This document shows positions 1 to 7,155 of a stretch of DNA of 64,000 nt, one piece after another (position 1 is the first letter of the stretch; the number at the start of each line of letters is the position of its first letter). Under the pieces are notes generated by a model, which worked only from the letters and a program-made list of their open reading frames with translations, had not been told where the DNA came from and made no database searches. This DNA is from Streptomyces olivochromogenes (GTDB taxonomy: Bacteria; Actinomycetota; Actinomycetes; Streptomycetales; Streptomycetaceae). The stretch covers positions 186,001 to 250,000 of the forward strand of contig NZ_KQ948460.1 in the NCBI RefSeq assembly GCF_001514115.1. Reading direction: 5' to 3'. The position numbers and the translations under genes were made by a program.

Positions 1-177
1 GGCCTCGGCCGGCAACGAATCGAATGCCCGCACCGCTGCCTCGACTTGAGGGAGAAGTCGTTGCCGAGCTTCCTCTGCCGTGTATGGCAGTTCGGGCGTT
101 GCGCCGCCCGGAGGTGTTGCCACTGGAGCGACGAGACGCTCGCCGTGCCCGAGTAAGAAGTTGCGCTCTCCAGCCAT
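1..177 (-). CDS. ietS: IetS-like subtilisin-family protease, N-terminal fragment
   Basis: Only the first 59 codons are in the window; the gene continues past the left edge. The start is the ATG at 177-175, 10 bases after the stop of the AAA ATPase gene on the same strand. The visible residues (MAGERNFLLGHGERL...) resemble the N-terminus of S8 peptidases that pair with AAA ATPases. No catalytic Asp/His/Ser is visible because the peptidase domain lies outside. Such ATPase/subtilase pairs are known as IetAS, reported as an anti-phage system. The assignment is inference from gene pairing and the short N-terminus. Confidence 0.6.
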   Translation of the reverse strand, partial: MAGERNFLLGHGERLVAPVATPPGGATPELPYTAEEARQRLLPQVEAAVRAFDSLPAEA

Positions 178-186
178 GTTCTCCCC

Positions 187-1305
187 CTACGCGTGCTGCT
201 CTTGGTCCGCTCGCTGCTTGCGGCGAATCGTGTCGCGACTGACTCCCGTCAGCTCGCTAGCCCCCCTCTGCGAGAGACTTCCATCTTGCACTAGATCAAG
301 TGCTACCTGAAGACGTTCGGCGTGGTTCATTTGCGTCATGCGTTCCTGCCCCATACTCAACAGGATGTCGAACGTGTGTTCGTTACTCAAGGCTGCCTTC
401 CTGCGAGCCGTCATAACGAAACGCTCTGCATCGGCAAATGAGGAACCCTTCAAGATTCTCACGAGGAACGCAGTATTTCTAAGTGCCTCATTCCCGCAAT
501 AGTGGAGAAGGGCCTCCTCAAGTTCGACTGGGCCGGGAAGGGGGAATTTGACCGCTAGATCAAATCGCCTCCAAACCGCCGGGTCCAAGAGATCGGCGTG
601 ATTTGTGGCAGCCAACAGGAGTGAACTGGCAGGCCAGTCATCAATTTCCTGAAGTAGAACCGTTACCAGCCTCTTCAGCTCCCCGACTTCAGCCATGTCA
701 TCGCGCCGCTTGGCCACTGTGTCAAGTTCGTCCAGGAGTAGGACCGAAGGGCTTGATTTTGCGTAATCAAGCACCTTGCGAATGTTGCTTCCAGTTCGCC
801 CGAGGTAGCTACTCATCACGGAAGAAAGGTCTAGGACGAGCAGAGGGAGCTTCAGTTCGTCTGCCAACCAGCGGGCGGCCAGGGTCTTACCCACGCCAGG
901 AGGCCCGGTGAATAGCCCGGTGCGACTTGGCGTCAGGCCCTGTCGGGCGAGCCGGTCGGTGTTCCGATGCTCGTCACGGAGCTGCTCAAGCACTGCCCTC
1001 ACCGATGGAGTCAAGACGAGTGGGACCGACGGCCCGAGTTGCTCTGCCCGGATCAGAGGAAGACGGCTGTCACTGTCGAGGGGTAGGGAGGCTGCGTTCC
1101 CGACCCCGCGCAGGGGTGTCTGCGCCGTTGGGGCGGATCGCAGCAACTCACGAAGGGAGTCGCCAAGTGATGCGTTCGTTCGTTGGTAGCGGCGGGCCAT
1201 GCGTTGGACCAGGGTTTGCACGTCCTGTGCCCGCCCTGCCATCGCAACCCTCGCAAGGTGGACTATATCTCGCTCATATGTTTCAAGTTCGTCCACAGGG
1301 CTCAT
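187..1305 (-). CDS. ietA: IetA-like AAA ATPase (anti-phage ATPase/protease pair)
   Basis: A 372-aa AAA ATPase. Walker A GPPGVGKT is at about 134-141, Walker B LLLDELD at 189-195, a sensor-1 ATNH at 233-236 and an arginine-finger-like RRFD at 246-249. A helical N-terminal ~100 residues precedes the AAA core, which is typical of IetA. The start is the ATG at 1305, preceded by GGAGAGG at good spacing; an ATG 8 codons upstream is possible. The last ~28 residues (SQRGASELTGVSRDTIRR) look like a helix-turn-helix, which is unexpected for a pure protease partner. The next gene downstream encodes a subtilase-like N-terminus, so the pair fits IetAS. It could instead be another AAA/subtilase system of unknown target. 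Confidence 0.75.
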   Translation of the reverse strand: MSPVDELETYERDIVHLARVAMAGRAQDVQTLVQRMARRYQRTNASLGDSLRELLRSAPTAQTPLRGVGNAASLPLDSDSRLPLIRAEQLGPSVPLVLTPSVRAVLEQLRDEHRNTDRLARQGLTPSRTGLFTGPPGVGKTLAARWLADELKLPLLVLDLSSVMSSYLGRTGSNIRKVLDYAKSSPSVLLLDELDTVAKRRDDMAEVGELKRLVTVLLQEIDDWPASSLLLAATNHADLLDPAVWRRFDLAVKFPLPGPVELEEALLHYCGNEALRNTAFLVRILKGSSFADAERFVMTARRKAALSNEHTFDILLSMGQERMTQMNHAERLQVALDLVQDGSLSQRGASELTGVSRDTIRRKQRADQEQHA

Positions 1306-1860
1306 CACGGTCCTCTCCACCATGGGCATCAGACTAGCGCCTGGTGGGCTAGTTTTTAGGGATCAGGGAGCAACTAGTCCAGTGCGCGTCGCTAGCATCA
1401 GTCTCTCGTATGGCACTGACAGTCGCGAGTCGCCTACCCCGTGTTCGAAGCACAGGTGTTGGATTCGGCTGTGGCTGGGCATACGTGATTGCCGCCTGTG
1501 GTGCTCAGCGAGCGGCAAGAAGGCTCGCCCTCGCGGTGCCTCACGCCGAGGCGGACGGTGCGGCCAGCGGACCACGGATCTGCGGACCAGACACCGGCTC
1601 CTGCATCGCGCGCAGTGAGCGTGAGCGAGGCTTGGAGAATTCCTGGAGATGATCTTGCGACGGGATCCCTGATGCGCCAACGGAGAGCGATGCTCCCCAA
1701 CGCCCTGACCTGCATATTTGACCTAGAGAGGTCGTCGTAGCTGTCGTGACACGTGGGCCGTCAGGCGTCTGGCTGCCAGAACCCGATTGGTCTTGATGCC
1801 GGTCTCGTCGTGCCTCGGTGCCTGTCCCGGAGTGCACGGGCAGGCACCGAAGCAGGTGTG
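1306..1860. other. Intergenic region upstream of ietA
   Basis: 555 bases without a convincing gene. It carries the left copy of a diverged ~85-bp repeat (1633-1715) and presumably the ietA promoter. The overlapping open frames have poor codon bias and no clear ribosome sites. Confidence 0.5.
1633..1715. repeat. Diverged ~85-bp repeat, copy 1
   Basis: This block matches 5187-5272 in the same orientation: both have a TCCTGGAGA(T/C)GATCTTG block near one end and CTGACCTGCAT at the other, with nearly equal spacing. The second copy sits just before an att core. This one may therefore be the end of an older element whose att core was lost, or a shared upstream region of two minus-strand defence operons. 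Confidence 0.5.
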
Positions 1861-3537
1861 TCACTTGAGCTTCGCTTCATGCAGGCGGCGCGCAGTAACT
1901 GCAAGGAGGCGTCGAAGCTTCTCCTTGTTCTCGCCGTAGGTCTTGAGGGCGTGGCAATTTGGGCACAGAGCGATCATGTTCCAGGGGACGTCAGGTCCGC
2001 CTTTGGCCAGGTCCTTGACGTGGTCAACCTGAAGGATGGGCAAACCAGCGGTGGTCCGCTCGGTGGGATGACCAGCGCACTCAGGGCTTTCGCACCTGTT
2101 TCGGCAGCGCTTGATGACCGCCGCTCTCGCGCTGGGGTCACGCAGGTACTTGTCGACCAGCGTGGGCTTCTTCATCTGGCCCCGACGCTCGGCCTTCTCC
2201 TCTGCCTTCTGCGCCAACCGCCGGTACGCGTCCTCGTCGCTCTCCCCCGTGCTGGGCACGTCTGGATCGACGTCGCTGGGGCGGTAGTCGCCCGTTTCGT
2301 CGTACAGCTCCCCCGTATCAATCTCCAGTGCCTCAACAACCTCAAGAGGCCAGGTCTCACGCTCCGGGGAGGGGACAGGTGCCAGGACCCAGAGGAACTC
2401 GCGGCGAGGCTGCTTGTCAGCTCCGGTGCCCCAGCGAAGCCGGCGTTGCACGATCACAGCCCAGGTTTCGAAGCTGAACTCCCCCTGAAACGGTTTGTGC
2501 CAGTAGCGCAGCGGGCGACCAGCGCTCTGATGCTCGGCCATGAGCTCGTTGCCGTCAGTGAGCTTCTGGTCGCCCGAGAGGCCATCGCCGACGTAGGCGA
2601 TCCAGTTGGTATCCGGGATGCGTCCGTCGGCGTAGGGGCCCTTGTCGTCCGAGAAGGCGCTCAGGATGCCGTCGGCAAGGCAGCCGATCCCCGCCATCTT
2701 CTGTCCACCGTAGGTGGACCAGATGGCCTCGCGGTCTTTGAAGGATTCCCCGAGTAGAGGCCGTAGAGCATCGGGCCACCTGCCGGCGAGCAGCTCGTGG
2801 AGACCGAAGTCTTCCAACAAGCCTGTCGGCAGAGGGTGGAAGTAGCGAAGGATCAGCCCCGCCGCCGCTGAGGCTGCGGCATCAGGGTGTGAGCGGAGCA
2901 GATCGTAATCGTCCTCGCGCAGGCCGCCAGAGGGGTTGGCCTCGTTCAGGGATTCTAGAGTGGGGCGCCGTCCCCGGCTGGTCAGAGTGAGTCCCTGTCC
3001 CTGCTCAATGGTCCAGAGCTCATCGCGGGTGAGAGCCCAGAACGGGTAACGGGCCCCATCCGAACCGTCTTCGACCTGGCCGTACTTCACCATGAGCGGA
3101 GCGACGGCATCACGGATGGCCGACCACGACTGCATTCGGGGAGCTCCCGCCACGGCCTGCCCGATCGCCCACAGGAGAAGAACCGGGCGGTGCAGAGCAG
3201 GGCCCGTCGCACGACGGGCCGGCCGGACATCTCCCACTCGCCGGTGGAAGGACTTGGGGAGCTCTACGACAGCGAAGCCCTCTCGTCGCAACCAAGCCAC
3301 TGCGTGCTTGAGGCCGCCACTGAGCCCTGGGGCAGAGGGCTTGAGCGCTACGCCGAAGTCGTACTTGTGGGCGACGCCGGCTATCGCTTTCGAGTCGTAC
3401 AGTTTCCCCTCGTACTCAAGGAGGTACGCAGCCGCGGCGCGGTAGCCGTAGGTTTCCCGGAACGCCTCCCTGCCAAGCCGGTCATGCTCTGCAATCGCCC
3501 ACAGGATGCCTGCGCGAGTGATCTCCGACGGTGCCAT
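1861..3537 (-). CDS. ScoMcrA-like type IV restriction endonuclease
   Basis: A 558-aa modification-dependent nuclease. Residues ~1-100 form the usual N-terminal head (YDSKAIAGVAHKY). Residues ~116-235 match the sulfur-binding domain: counted from the ATG at 3537, His116, Arg117, Tyr164, Pro165, Ala168 and Arg190 fall where I recall the phosphorothioate-contacting residues of S. coelicolor ScoMcrA. A middle region fits an SRA-like 5-methylcytosine reader. The C-terminal ~80 residues are an HNH nuclease with two CxxC-type zinc pairs and LQVDHVKDLAKGG followed by CPNCH. The family cuts phage or foreign DNA carrying DNA sulfur or 5mC. A GTG 25 codons upstream (3612) is open, but residue numbering favours 3537; no strong ribosome site is visible. 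Confidence 0.87.
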   Translation of the reverse strand: MAPSEITRAGILWAIAEHDRLGREAFRETYGYRAAAAYLLEYEGKLYDSKAIAGVAHKYDFGVALKPSAPGLSGGLKHAVAWLRREGFAVVELPKSFHRRVGDVRPARRATGPALHRPVLLLWAIGQAVAGAPRMQSWSAIRDAVAPLMVKYGQVEDGSDGARYPFWALTRDELWTIEQGQGLTLTSRGRRPTLESLNEANPSGGLREDDYDLLRSHPDAAASAAAGLILRYFHPLPTGLLEDFGLHELLAGRWPDALRPLLGESFKDREAIWSTYGGQKMAGIGCLADGILSAFSDDKGPYADGRIPDTNWIAYVGDGLSGDQKLTDGNELMAEHQSAGRPLRYWHKPFQGEFSFETWAVIVQRRLRWGTGADKQPRREFLWVLAPVPSPERETWPLEVVEALEIDTGELYDETGDYRPSDVDPDVPSTGESDEDAYRRLAQKAEEKAERRGQMKKPTLVDKYLRDPSARAAVIKRCRNRCESPECAGHPTERTTAGLPILQVDHVKDLAKGGPDVPWNMIALCPNCHALKTYGENKEKLRRLLAVTARRLHEAKLK

Positions 3538-3752
3538 GAGCGACACCGTAGACCAGAGCACTGACAGCGCTTCTCGGTTCAGGAGCCCGCAGCTCGGGCG
3601 GGCGATCCGCACGGACGGCGAGGCGCCCGCTTCGCGGCCGGATCTATGAGCCCGACGGCATGTGCCTCGTGCTCATCGCCGCTCCTGAGGAGGTAACGGG
3701 GCGTGATACGCAGTTGGTCCGTGCCGGCTCCGATCGGCACGGACCAAACCCC

Positions 3753-5060
3753 CTACTGGTCCAAGAGGAAGTCGACGGCGCAATTGATGCGCTTGGCGAG
3801 ATCACCGAGGGTGTATGGGGCACTAGGGTTCAGCCCGGAGAGGTCGGACAGGCCGTACTGAACGCGGCGGTGGTGAGCGCCGATTCCCTGGAAAATCCAC
3901 GGCACCATCTTGACCATGCGGACGTCCGTCCTCCCTGCAGTTACGAACCAGCCGCCGGGAATAGGGAAGAAGCGGTCGAACGCCTCAAGAGCCATCGGGA
4001 TCTCGTCAGCTGGGATGCCGGAGTACCTCGACATCCACTCGAACTCTTGCTGTTCCCGGTCGTCAAGGTAGAACCCTCCCCAACCCCAGAGAAGTTGCTG
4101 CCAGAAGGTTGCGTAGCGGCGGAAGTTCGGCTGCTCGCGCAACCAAGCGATGCCACTGTGGAACGTCGCTGGCAGGGCGTGGTACGTCAGTCCCTCAAAG
4201 AACCACGTCTTCCCGTCTTCCGACATCCCGAGCTCGGGGGCCCCGTCAGGGTGCGCAAGCGCGTAGTCGACCGCCGACTTCAATATCGAAAGCCGGGCGC
4301 GGTGCTCAAGGTAGGAGCAGGCTTGAAGCTCCGGGGACTTCCCCTCCAGCATGGCCTTGTAGCTTGCGCTGCTGGGATTCACCGACTGCGGATCGAACGC
4401 TCCTCCGTCCAGTTCGTGCGCATAGCCGCGCGTCAACTTCGGATGCTCGCTGTACGCCTCGTACAGCATCGCCAAAGACTCTTCCGGGGCCCGCGCGAAG
4501 AAGGTGCCGTTGTTGATCTGGCGATGATAGATCTTCGCAGCCTTGGCCCCTTCCTCTTTCTGCTTCCTCGCCCGCTGATGGAGAAGCTTCACGAATCGGC
4601 GCTCCACACCGTAGGAGTGCTGCCACAGTTCGATGAGCCCCGGCTCTACGAAGGTTCCGAAGCCCTTCTGCGTGAAGTGCGCTGGGGCGGCCTTGAAGTC
4701 CTTGAAGCAGACGACGTTTAGCCCCAACGGCCCCATCCGGCTCGGAGCAGTCTCACGCTTGTCCCACTTGGTGATGAAGAAGGCGCCACGATCGATCTTC
4801 AGGTACGTCATCAAACCAATGACCTTGAACAGATCGGTGTAGCCCCAGCCGCCCCCCTTGACTTCGATCAGCTGCCGTACGGCTTCTTCATGCGTGTAGT
4901 CCGTGGAGACGATGTCGAGCTCAAGAAGGTCCGCAGGATCGGACTCCACAAGTTGCTTCTCCACAAAGTGGCCCGACGCCTGGAACAGCGCGGCGACGTA
5001 GTCCTCAAGTTCCTCGCCGGCACCTGGGATATCCGGCAGTTCCACGACCCGTCTACTCAT
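3753..5060 (-). CDS. Unrecognised 435-aa protein with PD-(D/E)XK-like nuclease domain
   Basis: Start ATG at 5060 with a GGGGGGG ribosome site. Residues ~15-120 look like a restriction-endonuclease-type fold: Glu19 in an opening helix (ELEDYVAALF), Asp49 in LLELDIV, then Glu66-x-Lys68 in LIEVKGG, followed by a helix (YTDLFKVIGLMTYL). This is the spacing of a Mrr/PD-(D/E)XK site. The remaining ~300 residues are rich in Trp, Phe and Tyr and match no family I know; they contain no ATPase or methylase motif. It lies 215 bp upstream of the ScoMcrA-like gene on the same strand, beside IetAS, which suggests a role in defence. The nuclease assignment is inference from motif spacing, and the target is unknown. 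Confidence 0.65.
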   Translation of the reverse strand: MSRRVVELPDIPGAGEELEDYVAALFQASGHFVEKQLVESDPADLLELDIVSTDYTHEEAVRQLIEVKGGGWGYTDLFKVIGLMTYLKIDRGAFFITKWDKRETAPSRMGPLGLNVVCFKDFKAAPAHFTQKGFGTFVEPGLIELWQHSYGVERRFVKLLHQRARKQKEEGAKAAKIYHRQINNGTFFARAPEESLAMLYEAYSEHPKLTRGYAHELDGGAFDPQSVNPSSASYKAMLEGKSPELQACSYLEHRARLSILKSAVDYALAHPDGAPELGMSEDGKTWFFEGLTYHALPATFHSGIAWLREQPNFRRYATFWQQLLWGWGGFYLDDREQQEFEWMSRYSGIPADEIPMALEAFDRFFPIPGGWFVTAGRTDVRMVKMVPWIFQGIGAHHRRVQYGLSDLSGLNPSAPYTLGDLAKRINCAVDFLLDQ

Positions 5061-5186
5061 CAACAACCCCCCCTGTACAGCGGGGATTGTACCTACGAGG
5101 CAGACAGCAGGGGAGTGGACTCTCCCACGTCGTCGCCCAGTCGAGTCCGCACAATGGCACCCGCACGAGCCCATGACGCAGCCTGC

Positions 5187-5272
5187 CCTGGAGAAATCCT
5201 GGAGACGATCTTGAGCTAGGGACCCCCAAGCGCCAACCGATACCGACACAGCCCGACGCTCTGACCTGCATC
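5187..5272. repeat. Diverged ~85-bp repeat, copy 2, next to att
   Basis: Partner of 1633-1715. It ends about 40 bases before the att core at 5313, so it is probably the right-end sequence of the element to the left, overlapping the region upstream of the nuclease-like gene. Confidence 0.5.
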
Positions 5273-5312
5273 TCTGGCATGAGAACCAGGTCGGCGATCT
5301 TCCAGGGCCTAA

Positions 5313-5355
5313 TTCGGGACGAAGAGGTCGTGGGTTCAAATCCCGCCACCCCGAC
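5313..5355 (+). other. att: Attachment site (tRNA-Pro 3' half), copy 1
   Basis: 43 bp identical to 12291-12333. It reads as the anticodon arm (TTCGGGACGAAG), variable region, T-arm (GGGTTCAAATCCC) and 3' acceptor strand (CCACCCCGA) of a tRNA with a CGG anticodon. The 5' half of the tRNA (acceptor 5' strand, D-arm) is absent. It is therefore an att core left by integration into a tRNA-Pro gene, not a functional tRNA. It marks the left end of the 7-kb middle element, with the integrase 80 bases to its right. Confidence 0.88.
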
Positions 5356-5362
5356 GCTGGTC

Positions 5363-5396
5363 AGAGGCCACTGGGTAAATTTACCCAGTGGCCTCT
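5363..5396. terminator. Perfect 34-bp palindrome, probable bidirectional terminator
   Basis: Two perfectly complementary 17-base arms (AGAGGCCACTGGGTAAA) with no loop, directly after the tRNA-like att sequence and ahead of the integrase 3' end. A hairpin here could end tRNA transcription from the left and integrase transcription from the right. Confidence 0.65.
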
Positions 5397-5406
5397 TTCA
5401 TGCCCG

Positions 5407-5428
5407 GGGGGCCAAACAGGGGGCCAAC
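5407..5428. repeat. Direct repeats right of att, possible integrase arm sites
   Basis: Two adjacent copies of GGGGGCCAAAC (the second GGGGGCCAAC). The same motif pair occurs at 12165-12187, inside the right end of the same element. In the circular form the two pairs would flank attP, as arm-type integrase or excisionase sites do. The function is inferred from position. Confidence 0.5.
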
Positions 5429-5437
5429 GGGTTCGGG

Positions 5438-6619
5438 TCAAGCCCCGAGCGCGTCCGCCACTCCGTCGTCATCGGCGAAGATCTCGTCCATCGCTTCGGC
5501 CCCCTCAGTGATCACCGGGCGAAGTTGCTTCCAGTAGACCGCTTCCGTCGTCGCCTGGCTGCTGTGACCGACCAGGAGCGCGATCCGCTCCAGCGGGATC
5601 CCATGATCCGAGAGCAGGGACACGAAGCTGTGCCGGAGCTCCCGCGGCGTCCACTCCGGCTCTAGTCCAGCCTTCTTCACGATGGCCTTGAAGTCGCGTC
5701 TGACGTTGGCGGCGTCGAGCGGCTCGCCGCTCCGGGTCGTGAAGACTCGGCCGGCCGGACTCCACTCCATCCCCTTCGACGCTCGCTCCTGCTTCTGCCA
5801 CCTCAGATGCTCTTCGAGGACCTCGACGACCTGCTTCGGCAGTGCGATGGTCCGGCGGCTCTTCCTGGTCTTGGTTTCGCCGTGCTTGCGCACCGAGCGC
5901 CACACCGCGACGTGGGGCGGCACGCCCTCCTGCGGCGACAGGTAGACGTGATCCCAGGTGAGCGGTCGCGCTTCCTCCGTGCGAACGCCGCTGAGAAGCG
6001 AGACCACGAGATAGGCGTACAGCCGTGATCCGCGCGCGGCGGCCAGTACAGCCTTCGCCTGCTCCAAATTCAGAGCTTTGCTCGGACGACCGGGTCGCCC
6101 CTCCGGCACGGTCACCAGAAGCGCCACGTTCCGCACGGCCTTGTCCCTACGCTGAGCATGCTGGATGGAACGGCGCAGGACAGCGAGCAGGTCCCGGAGG
6201 CTCCGAGTCGCAAGCCATTCGGCCCTGTCGTCCAACCAGTCGTCGACGTCGTCCGCGCTTAGGTCCTTCAGCTTGGCCTTGCCGATCAGCGGAATCAGGT
6301 GCTTGTTCGCCAGCGTGCGGTTCTTACTGACGGTCTGGTCATCGCGCCCCTTCAGGCCGCGTTCGAGCCAATCGTTCACCGCTTCCGCCACGGTGTAATT
6401 GGCGGGCGACTTAACGCCGGTCTGCATCTCCTTCTTCAAGTCCCGGATCTTCGTCCGGACTTCGGTCTTCGTCTTGCCGTACACCTTCGGTCGGCGGCGC
6501 TTGCCATTCGGGGCGTGTCCCAGAGAGACAGCCCCCACGAATCGGTTCTTCGCCGGGTCCCAATAGATCGTGTCCTCACCGTGGCCTGCCCTGCGGGCGC
6601 GCTTCGGGGTCTCGGTCAT
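5438..6619 (-). CDS. int: Tyrosine-family site-specific integrase
   Basis: A 393-aa integrase that should insert and, with Xis, excise the element at the tRNA-Pro att site. It has an N-terminal AP2-like/SAM-like arm-binding region (~1-150) and a C-terminal catalytic domain: Arg213 in SGVRTEEAR, PRELRHSF with Arg329 and His330, GHSS with His352, and the nucleophile Tyr362 in AVYWKQL. The first histidine of the usual HxLRH box is Arg, common in Streptomyces element integrases. The start is the ATG at 6619 with GGAGG 11 bases upstream. It lies 80 bp from att and downstream of xis, the standard layout. All catalytic residues are present, so it looks functional. Confidence 0.93.
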   Translation of the reverse strand: MTETPKRARRAGHGEDTIYWDPAKNRFVGAVSLGHAPNGKRRRPKVYGKTKTEVRTKIRDLKKEMQTGVKSPANYTVAEAVNDWLERGLKGRDDQTVSKNRTLANKHLIPLIGKAKLKDLSADDVDDWLDDRAEWLATRSLRDLLAVLRRSIQHAQRRDKAVRNVALLVTVPEGRPGRPSKALNLEQAKAVLAAARGSRLYAYLVVSLLSGVRTEEARPLTWDHVYLSPQEGVPPHVAVWRSVRKHGETKTRKSRRTIALPKQVVEVLEEHLRWQKQERASKGMEWSPAGRVFTTRSGEPLDAANVRRDFKAIVKKAGLEPEWTPRELRHSFVSLLSDHGIPLERIALLVGHSSQATTEAVYWKQLRPVITEGAEAMDEIFADDDGVADALGA

Positions 6620-6640
6620 GCTGCGGTGCGCCTCCAAGAA

Positions 6641-6672
6641 GCAGGGCCGCACCCTGAAGGGTGCGGCCCTGC
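6641..6672. terminator. Hairpin between xis and int
   Basis: A perfect 14-bp stem (GCAGGGCCGCACCC) with a 4-base loop, between the xis stop and the integrase ribosome site. On the minus strand it is followed by TTCTT. It may attenuate transcription from the rep-xis operon into int. Confidence 0.6.
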
Positions 6673-6692
6673 TGAGATGGGTGGTGGGGAGT

Positions 6693-6902
6693 TCAAGCGG
6701 TGGCTTCTGCCTCGCGCTTGAGGAGTTCGACGTACTTCGCGATGTACTCAGGCGGCACGAGTCGGCGACGACCGATGCGAACGGTCTGGAGTCGTCCGAG
6801 ACGTATTTCCTCGTAGACCATCGAGCGGCCGATCCTGAGAGCTTTCGCGGCCTCTTCGGGCCGGTAGAGGAGTTGTTCAGCCAGTGCAGTGGCGGTGCTC
6901 AT
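6693..6902 (-). CDS. xis: Excisionase / helix-turn-helix protein
   Basis: A 69-aa protein with a MerR-like winged-helix excisionase motif: LLYRPEEAAKALRIGRSMVYEEIRLGRL, then a basic wing (TVRIGRRRLVP). This is the usual size and sequence of actinomycete element Xis proteins, which bend att DNA for excision. It lies between the replication genes and int, on the same strand. Confidence 0.88.
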   Translation of the reverse strand: MSTATALAEQLLYRPEEAAKALRIGRSMVYEEIRLGRLQTVRIGRRRLVPPEYIAKYVELLKREAEATA

Positions 6903-6954
6903 GCGGTGGTGTGCCTCCTCGGCGGGGAGTCGGGGGCTCGTGACCCCCTCCCGT

Positions 6955-7155
6955 CAGGTCCGCTACATCCGCTACCGCCGCTACCGCGCAGGTCAGGGGC
7001 CTGTTCGAGGTAGCGGGAAGGGGTAGCGGTAGCGGCGGGGTAGCGGGTGGCGATGCCGGTTGCCGCTACCCCGTCGCTGCTGGTCAGGCGGTGTTTTCCA
7101 TGCCGGGTAGCGGAGGTAGCGGACTTTCCGGGGGTGGGGGGCAGTAGCGGGCCCA
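6955..7155. repeat. Cluster of GGTAGCGG-type repeats in both orientations
   Basis: About 11 copies of (G)GTAGCGG or its complement CCGCTAC(C) in ~200 bp. They cover the gap between xis and the DUF3631 gene and run into that gene's 3' end. The left copies are mostly in one orientation and the right copies mostly in the other. This density suggests iterons: a replication origin, a Rep/Xis-binding region or a recombination enhancer. Nothing else in the element looks like an origin. Confidence 0.6.

Noticed and set aside
5061..5339. Upstream extension of the nuclease-like gene starting inside the att
   Set aside because: The frame is open but runs through the att core and the diverged repeat; the ATG at 5060 has a strong ribosome site and the protein starts naturally there.
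5270..5355. Possible tRNA-Pro gene at the first att copy
   Set aside because: Only the anticodon arm, T-arm and 3' acceptor strand are present; the D-arm and 5' acceptor strand are missing, as at 12291. It is an att core.
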